From Ashinkailepas kermadecensis (taxonomy: Eukaryota; Arthropoda; Thecostraca; Neolepadidae): a stretch of DNA of 64,000 nt. Below the pieces are notes generated by a model, which did no database searches, was not told where the DNA came from, and saw only the letters and a list, made by a program, of their open reading frames with translations. The stretch covers positions 201,377-265,376 of the forward strand of contig JAOTOM010004325.1 in assembly GCA_034440615.1 (NCBI GenBank). The letters are read 5' to 3'. Both the position numbers and the translations under genes were made by a program. Below, piece by piece: positions 56,430 through 64,000 of the stretch. Every line of letters starts with the position of its first letter. Positions within the stretch are counted from its first letter, which is position 1.

Positions 56430-58150
56430 ACGGAAAGTCGACTGGTGAAATATTTTTTTGAAATCTAACAATTAGGGCGCCCTTTAGGAGCGAAAACCTA
56501 TATATCGTAAAGCTGAGAAAATATTTTATCGCTTGACGCCTTGGCTGTGGGAAACGTCAACAGTAATATAATTTCTGTTTTGCGTGTTAGCATTTTCTGA
56601 CACGCAAGAAGAGCGCAAACACGCGTGCATGTCAAGTTTGGCGTGTGCTGGAGGGAAAACTAACAGAGACAAGTGACTCCAGCTTTCTTGTTGCATCGTA
56701 CTCCTCTGAATCTATACCGTCAGGTGATATCATGGCTCGTGAGTTATAACTTGCCGAGTTACACAGGGACAAACTATGGTGCCACTTGCACTTAGTCAAT
56801 ATTCGACGGGCCATAACTCCATTACTTTTCATATTTAAGGAGGAGGGATCGTAACGTAAGATACGTGGATGGGGCTCTTTCGGAAGAAAACAAATTAGTG
56901 TAAATTTTGTTCCCAAGATGTTGAAGTTCTACTAAAACAAACTTAGAATATTCTATATATTTTCCATTATTTCCGGCATGGCAGGATAATTGTGGCGTCA
57001 AAATGTATCAGAGGAAAATTGTTTCAACTTTAATAGTTAATTATATTTTTCCAAAATGAGTTTTTTTTAAATCATCATATCTCAGCTATTCATTGTTTTA
57101 GCTATAAAACAATGCCATATTCGTGATCAGCACGTTAAACGGCATCAGGCAAAAATGGCAGAGAAATTTCATCGATATGAGAAAAAATGGGCATTTTGGG
57201 ACATTACCCCTTCCATGAGTAATGTCATGACAGCTCACGTCCAACGTTGTCGTCCGATTTCCAATACTGGAACGTTGATCGACTGAGCATGAAATGGGTT
57301 ACCTTTTATCTCCCTGCCAAAGCCAAATTTTCTATATTTCATAGCCAGCCGGGTTGGGAGGAATGGATCAGATTTCGAAAATTAAACGATTTATCACTCC
57401 GTCAAAACCTTGCAAACATTTTTCCTCTCGTCTCCTGTTAGCTGATGGTGGCACCCGTCTGAAAAAAAAACATTTCCGCATAACTGCCCACGGGAATCCA
57501 CACAAATTGCATATGCTAAACCTATCTAAGCACAGTAGTGAAAATATTTTACAAAGTGCCTTCAAATCTACCCAGTAGTATGTGAACGGCGACTTTTCCA
57601 CTGCGAATCGAATGGTTCTCGACAATTTAAGATCTGTCCATAACGCTGGAAGTGATGAGTATAAAACCGACATTTCATTCCCGAAAACGGCGAAAACACG
57701 AAAAAGGCTATTACGGGATGGCCACTAGCGGCCAAACCAAACTTTTTTTTCTGTCTTTCTGTTTTTCGGTTTTCTGTCGGGAATCAAGCATTCCATCGGT
57801 AACTTTTGGAGTGATTAAGATCCTAAATTTTTATAACCGTGTTCAGATGATAAGTCAACGACAGGCCGTATCCCATTTTAGGCGACGTTGAACCCAAAGT
57901 TATTGGACGATCTAATAAAATGAGATATCACAAGAAAGGCCATTGATGGGGCTGTATTTCACTTCGGCCATATGTTTCTCTACGTGCTAAAGATAAGCGG
58001 TTATTAACGTTTGAAGCTAGAACATTCTTCGAACATAAAATGCTTGTAGAATCCAAATTGTCTACGAAAAGGAAAATCCATATATCGGACCATATAGCCC
58101 GTGGGAAGCTCTACCAAATTATATTGGGGTAAAGGGCATTGCTTGAATTT
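56430..58150 (+). repeat. Family E unit, copy 2
   Basis: Second direct copy, lower similarity in the last 500 bp. No coding. Confidence 0.7.
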
Positions 58151-58455
58151 CGCCATGTTTCTAGATGGATGTCACAGGACCTACTTTTCACGGTGCGTCC
58201 CCTGATAAAAGGAATTGACGATCCGTTGCGAACTTTCCACGCTATGAGCATCTCTAGACTCCGGTATGTTTTTGACCTCCACGGTCGGTAAACTAAATAA
58301 TTCGAAATTCAATAGAGATAGCGATAAATGTCAAGTGATATGATGATAAGATGATAGGGTATTGAACTGAGCATCTTTCACTTCTTGCAAACAAGCTTCT
58401 ATCTTGCACTTGTCTCCCGGGAAGTACCCTCCTGCAGGTACCGTGTACAAGTCAC
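58151..58455. other. Spacer, nothing assigned
   Basis: May be the end of the family E copy. Confidence 0.4.
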
Positions 58456-59121
58456 TTGCCTGGAAATGCCCAGAGGATTGAATCTTCTGTTTGTTCAAGT
58501 GTTGCAGCAACGGAAGAAGAAGTCTCCAGTTTGACGGCTCGGCCTAATCAGAGCCCTAGGGACTCCACTTCACTACCCCTAGAAAACCATCATCTCTTGC
58601 CTGAGGAGTCAGAGGAGGACAAACACTGCGGCCCAGTGGAAACATCTGTTTGTAGGGATGCTGGTGCGTCACCACGTGGTGTTGTCGATTTTCGCTGCTG
58701 TGCGGACAGCGTCTGGTGCGCTTCGTTGTTTATTGCGTTCGTGCCCAGCGTTGTGACTGTTTGGAACTTTGGGTGGGCTTTGGCTATGCGTGGGTGGTTT
58801 CTGTGTTTGACGATCTCCAGCGTTGTTTCTGAAGTCAAAAACGGCATCGTGAGGCCAGCAGCTGACCGCAGAGCACCACAGGAGGACGAACTTCGCCTAG
58901 GCACACATGCATCGTACCAACCACCTACTAGTGGAGAGAGCTCGGGTAGTTGCATTACTTCTGGCACCCACGGTACGGTCACCAATGGCGATGGCACTGA
59001 ACAATATCGCACAAATCGCACGTCTAATCTAAGTAAGTTACCTCTAGACTCAGATATCTTGGGATTGTCGGAGTTTCAGCTAAGCCGGGTACCCCTCAGC
59101 ATTGCGCACAACTCCTCGTGA
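58456..59121 (+). CDS. Unidentified 221-codon ORF
   Basis: The longest non-repetitive open frame in the window. It starts MPGNAQRIESSVC, is Ser/Glu-rich, has a hydrophobic region at about residues 86-125 (WCASLFIAFVPSVVTVWNFG, then WALAMRGWFLCLTISSVV), then a Ser/Thr/Gly-rich tail ending SIAHNSS. A 143-codon frame is also open on the other strand. The CR1-like LINE starts about 200 bp downstream on the same strand, so this may be its first ORF or 5' part; the zinc-finger signature often found in LINE ORF1 is absent. A donor-like CTAA/GTAAGTTA occurs at 59031. Function unknown. Confidence 0.35.
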   Translation: MPGNAQRIESSVCSSVAATEEEVSSLTARPNQSPRDSTSLPLENHHLLPEESEEDKHCGPVETSVCRDAGASPRGVVDFRCCADSVWCASLFIAFVPSVVTVWNFGWALAMRGWFLCLTISSVVSEVKNGIVRPAADRRAPQEDELRLGTHASYQPPTSGESSGSCITSGTHGTVTNGDGTEQYRTNRTSNLSKLPLDSDILGLSEFQLSRVPLSIAHNSS

Positions 59122-59329
59122 TGAAGCAGGGCGTCCACCTGGCGCCGCTGATGCCCCCATGGGATTTCAGAATTCCCCATTGCACCAGTTGGAAATTATG
59201 TAGGGCTAGGGAGCGCGCCTATATGATATTCATAGGCTAACATTTGAGCATATCAACTGATTTGTGATGAGATCATTTGCGTTGTCATTATAGTTTCTAA
59301 ATAATGAAACCAAAAAATGAAACCAAAAA
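59122..59329. other. Spacer
   Basis: No feature seen. Confidence 0.4.
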
Positions 59330-60507
59330 GAACTGCCGGACCTGATGACGTATGTAATAAGACTATAGTGGGGTGCTCTCACGATGTAGCTGTTCCTCTA
59401 GCGTCATTTTCAGGGAGTCTTTTGATCATTCTGAAGTACTTGAAGTTGGCTTAATGCAAATGTAGCAACAATTTTAAAAAAGGACCGGACAAAGTGTGTA
59501 GGGAATTATAGGCCAGTCAGCATGAACTCACTGTTTATAAGACCTTACAACCTAGCCTAACCTAACACCGATACGAAGCAAAGCCATCAAGGAGCATGTC
59601 TAGCCTCATCATGATGGGCCTTTCAAGGGATACTCAACATGAATTTCGATATGGGTGACCTTGCTTAACTAGCCTCCTGGAGTGGATCGCGCATGTAACT
59701 AAACAGGATAGACGTGATGTACTTAGACTTTTGCAAAGGCTTTGATTAGTTCCGCACAGGCGTCTAATTAATCAGTTGAAGCAGCACGAAATTGCTTCGG
59801 ACGTTCCAGGCTGCATGGAATCATTGTTGAGGGGAAGGAAACAAAGGGTAGTATTAAATTAATGTAAAACTGAATAGAAGGATGTTCTGAGTGGAATGTC
59901 GCAGGGTTCCGTGCTAGATCCACTCCTCTCAATCATTTCATCTCAACAACATTGACGTAATGCTGGGGAATAGGGCGCTTTCATTTGCTGATGACATTAA
60001 GCTGGTAGGAATGGCTAGCGCTAGTGTTGCATCTAGCAATATTCAGTTAGAGTTGGAGGACCTAAAAGGTGGGCTGATGCATGGCAGATGTCTTTCAACT
60101 GCGATAAGTACAAGGTTATGCATCTAGGATCTGAAGGTGGGACGCTTAGATATGCAATAGGAGGTAGTGAATTGGATGTTATTGAGAGGAAACTATTTAG
60201 GTGTGTTAGCTTCGGGTGACCTTAAAGCAGAAAAACAACAATGCAGCTCAGCTAGGAGCAGAGGAATCAAAATGCGAGGACTCATTAATAGGATTGTGAA
60301 ATATAAAAGCAAGAAAGTTGTGCCCAAAAATTGCAACAAAAATGTATTTAGCATATGTGCGACCCCACTTGGAATATTGTGCACAGGCATGGAGTCCCTA
60401 CTTAGAAAGAGATATTGGTATTCTAGAAAGAATGCAGCGCAAAGCTACTAGACTTATCAGTGTATTAGAACATATAGAATATGGAGAGATGCGTATGGCA
60501 TTAGATT
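59330..60507 (+). pseudogene. CR1-like LINE reverse-transcriptase, decayed
   Basis: Several frames in sequence give the landmarks of a non-LTR reverse transcriptase: GPDDVCNK near 59339, IFKKGP... and NYRPVSMNSL at about 59470-59530, a thumb-side SGMSQGSVLDPLL at about 59892-59930, FADDIKLVG at about 59985-60010 (the catalytic F-A-D-D is intact), and YVRPHLEYCAQAWSPYLERD then ILERMQRKATRLI at about 60348-60460. There are many frameshifts and stops. The copy ends where a family A repeat starts at 60508. Confidence 0.88.
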
Positions 60508-60685
60508 AGGGGCGTTGTTTTATATACTTCTGAGGGGGCAAGTACCTCCTCAATGTTGGCTCCCCCAATAATCTAAACTTTTTATGTGGGACCCTATGGA
60601 GTGTGCCCCAATCTATTTGGGTACATTGCCTTCATGTATCGTGCCACCCCCCGAATAATTTTCATTAATCATCGATCGTGCATTA
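60508..60685 (+). repeat. Family A dispersed repeat, copy 5
   Basis: Starts GGGGCGTTG directly after the LINE and contains CCTCCTCAATGTTGGCTCCC, GTGGGACCCTATGGAGTGTG and ATTGCCTTCATGTATCGTGC, ending GAATAATTTTCATTAA. Confidence 0.8.
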
Positions 60686-61169
60686 TATTTGTACTCACAT
60701 AATTAGGAAAACCAGAAGAAAGCAAGGACAAATAATGCAACAGATTCAACAGCGTCCTGAGATTTCCGGCAGTGCATCATGTTAATTTAGTGCATTGTCC
60801 AGTTCGGCCCGATATGGCAATTAAATCGGCATCGTTTTTCTATACAATGTTGACCTCATTGCTATTCGGTGACATATCATACGATCCAGCTTTCTATATA
60901 ACCTTCGTCTTTGTCGAACTATCCGCAGTAACCTGCCCACACATATAAAAACCTGGATATTGATATCCAAAGGGTGGTATATGATTGGTGTTTTGTCTTG
61001 AAGTCATTCAATACTAGCCAATAAGTCGAATTCCATGTTTTTGTACTGTCTTATTGCACGGGGAGGCCGGATGCTGATCAGTTGTCCTCTGCCGAGAATA
61101 GCGTCACAGACAGCCAGACGGCTGTATCCATAACATTCCTGAAGCTTATTACACTGACACTAATGAGGA
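60686..61169. other. No gene seen
   Basis: AT-rich spacer before the satellite. Confidence 0.5.
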
Positions 61170-64000
61170 AAAGCCTGCTGCCCTTTTCACCTCTGGAAGG
61201 CGAAATGGTTCGTCGTAGCAGAAAATTCGTTTCGGGATGCATGTACGGGTTTGTCTACGAACGTTATGTCACATTTTCGGACGAATCCGAGAACATTGGT
61301 GAATCTCGTTTCTGAATGCGTTGTTGAATGGGACGCTAGTGCTACCTGATGAAATGCGTCATCGATAGAGGTCAGGTCACGCAGTGTGCTGTTTCAAGAG
61401 TTGCTAGTGCATGCATCAGTGTTGAGATAGTCTACATTCAATGCTTCGTTTGGCCCATACGGTACCCAAGGCGACTACTTTCTTTTTCTGAATCTCATAA
61501 AACCTGACCTGGAGGTCAAACGCTTGCGCTGACGGGCACGTGTTCGGATGTGCTGCGTCTCTTGCTCGGTGGGCGAATATTCGACGCTAATATCCATCCG
61601 ATAAATGTATTCAGGAAAATTGTATTCGGTACACTGTGGTAGAGTCCCATAGGGTATAATGTTAAAGTCTTTGCTGACCTGAGGTCAATTGGTGACCGCG
61701 AGGGACCAGTTGACGGGGTGCGCTGCATGCCACCGTGATAGCGGTGGCGGCACAAGCGTTTGAATGATTCCCCAATAATTGAATTATCCGGCAAGTTATA
61801 AAAACGGTACCCAAGATTTGACCTTGCTAACCTTTTCGCCTCTGAAGGCGAAATGGTTCGTCATAGCGGAAAAATGGTTTCGGTATGCATGTATGGGTAT
61901 AAGTTCGCGAAGGTTATGTCACATTTTCGGACGAATCCGAGAACATTGGTGAACTTGTTTCTGAATGCGTTCTTGAATGGGACGCTAGTGCTACCTGATG
62001 AAATGCGTCATCGATAGAGGTCAGGTCACGCAGTGTGCTGCTTCTTGTGTTGCTAGTGCATGCATCAGTGTTGAGATAGTCTACATTCAATGTTTCGTTT
62101 GGCCCACATACGGTACCCAAATAAAATACTTTCTTTTTCTGAATTTCATTAAACCTGACCTGAGGGGCAAACGCTGACGCTGACCGTCATATGCTGGGAT
62201 GTGCTGCGTCCTTGCTCGGTGGGCGAATATTCGACACTAATATCCATCCGATAAATGTATTCCGGAGGTAAATTGTATTCGGTACACCGTGATAGTCCCA
62301 TAGGGTATAATGTGAAAGTCTTCAGACACCTCGAGTGACCAGTTGACTTGCAGAAGCGGCATGCCACCGTGATAGCGGTGGCACAAGCGTTTGAATGATT
62401 CCAATAAGTGAATTCTACGGCAAGTTATGTGGTACCCCAGATTTGACCTTGCTGACCTTTTTGTCTCTGAAGGCGAAATGGTTCGTCGTAGCGGAAAATA
62501 GTTTCGGGATGCATGTACGGGTATTTCATGCGAAGGTTGTGTCAAATGTTCAGACGAAGCCGAGAACATTAATGAATCCGTTTCTGAATGCGTTGTTGAA
62601 TGGGACGCTAGTGCTACCTGATGAAATGCGTCATCGATAGAGGTCAGGTCACGCAGTGTGCTGCTTCTGGTGTTGCTAGTGCATGCATCAGTGTTGAGAT
62701 AGTATACATTCAGTGTGTCGTCCGCCCCACATACGGTACCCGCGGGGACTACTTTCTTTTCTGAATTTCTTCAACCCGACTCCGAGGTCAAACGCTAACG
62801 CTGACCGTCATATGCTGAGATGCGTTGCGTCCTTGCTCGGTGGGCGAATATCCGACGCCAATATCCATCCGATAAATGTATTCAGGAAAATTGTATTCGG
62901 TACACCGTGATAGTCCCATAGGGTATAATGTTAAAGTCTTCGTTGACCTGAGGTCAAATGGTGACCTAGAGTGACCAGTTGATCTTGGTGTGCTGCATGC
63001 CACCCGTGATAGCGGTGGCACAAGCGTTTGAATGAGTCCAATAAGGAATTCTACGGCAAGTTATGCGGTACCCCAGATTTGACCTTGCTGACCTTTTCGT
63101 CTCTGAAGGCGAAATGGTTCGTCGTAGCGGAAAATGGTTTCGGGATGAATGTACGGGTATTTCTGCGAAGGTTGTGTCAAATGTTCACGACGAATCCGAG
63201 AACATTGGTGAATCTGTTTCGAATGCGTTGTTGAATGGGACGCTAGTGCCACCTGATGAAATGCGTCATCGATAGAGGGCAGGTCACGCAGTGTGCTGCT
63301 TCTTGTGTTGCTAGCAAATGCATCAGTGTTGAGATAGTCTACATTCAGTGTTTCGTTTGGCCCACATACGGTACCCAAGTGGACGACTTTCTTTTCTGAA
63401 TTTCATTAAACCTGACCTGAGGTCAAACGCTGACGCTGACAGTCATATGCTGGGATGTGCTGCGTCCTTGCTCGGTGGGCGAATATTACGACACTAATAT
63501 CCATCCGATAAATGTATTCAGGAAAATTGTATTCAGTACACCGTGATAGTCCCATAGGGTGATAAAGTTAAAGTCTTCGCTGACCTGAGGTCACCATTGG
63601 TGACCTCGAGTGACCAGTTGACTTGGTGTGCTGCATGCTACCGTGATAGCGGTGGCACATGCGTTTGAATGATTCCCAACAAGTGAATTATACAGCAAGT
63701 TATGCGGTGCCCCATATTTGACCTTGCTGACCTTTTTTTGTCTCTGAAGGCGAAATGGTTCGTCGTAGCGGAAAATGGTTCCCGGATGCATGTACGGGTA
63801 TTTCTGCGAAGGTTGTGTCAAATGTTCAGACGAATCCGATGAACATTGGTGAATCTGTTTCTGAATGCGTTCTTGAATGGGACGCTAGTGCTACCTGATG
63901 AAATGCGTCATCGATAGAGGTCAGGTCACGCAGCGTGCTGCTTCTGTGCTGCTAGTGCATGCATCAGTGTTGAGATAGTCTGCATTCAGTGTTTCGTTTG
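61170..64000 (+). repeat. Satellite array, unit about 625-650 bp, about 4.4 copies, open at the window end
   Basis: CGAAATGGTTCGTC starts at 61201, 61849, 62474, 63110 and 63751 (spacings 648, 625, 636, 641). Each full unit contains GCGTCATCGATAGAGGTCAG, GTTGAGATAGTCTACATTCA, TCGGTGGGCGAATATTCGAC, ATCCATCCGATAAATGTATT and the hairpin GCCACCGTGATAGCGGTGGC. Copies differ by small indels. Short frames on the minus strand are similar between units but are broken by the indels, so no gene is called. Confidence 0.93.

Overview
This is a eukaryotic, animal (invertebrate) genomic window. The evidence is intron-like spacing of short exon-like islands, remnants of CR1/L2-type and other non-LTR retrotransposons, two Penelope-like fragments, a decayed Ty3/Gypsy element, tRNA-derived SINEs, and no bacterial-style gene packing. 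The lineage is not settled. The repeat types fit an arthropod or another invertebrate with a minisatellite-rich genome; I infer this and do not claim a species.

Layout. 1-2.5 kb: 3' part of a dead Gypsy element (RNase H, integrase, probable 3' LTR), followed directly by a 28-bp minisatellite. 2.5-11.8 kb: minisatellites, long hairpins, copies of a ~180-bp dispersed repeat (family A) and a 5'-truncated LINE. 11.9-26.5 kb: the only stretch that looks like a normal gene. Four GC-rich exon-like islands on the + strand (12588-12894, 18523-18652, 21739-21888, 26416-26466) have compatible splice phases and consensus-like ends, and a tandem repeat lies close upstream of each. The third island contains a peptide (IYRLRTFS...KGVV...GDS) that I tentatively link to the N-terminal extension of invertebrate RGK-type small GTPases. 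No GTP-binding domain is visible, so if the gene is real it continues outside the window or the assignment is wrong. 26.5-33 kb: a 30-bp minisatellite, a GC-rich block, TIR-bearing short elements and microsatellites. 33-52 kb: a mosaic of several multi-copy dispersed elements (families B, C, D), a LINE 3' end, a Penelope GIY-YIG domain, two SINEs sharing a 3' core, a long TA tract, a large element full of degenerate repeats, and a fragment of a mobile-element-associated protein. 52-58 kb: an AT-rich ~3-kb unit present twice in direct orientation (family E), with a LINE inserted between the copies. 58.4-60.5 kb: a 221-codon unidentified ORF and a decayed CR1-like LINE. 61.2-64 kb: a satellite with a ~640-bp unit that runs off the end.

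How it fits together: apart from the candidate multi-exon gene, almost all open reading frames come from tandem repeats whose unit stays open in several frames, or from broken transposons. The main biological point is the association of tandem arrays with candidate exon edges, including a 23-bp array that repeats a perfect 5' splice-site core about 37 times in the sense strand of a putative intron, and a 71-bp duplication that copies an exon's donor site.
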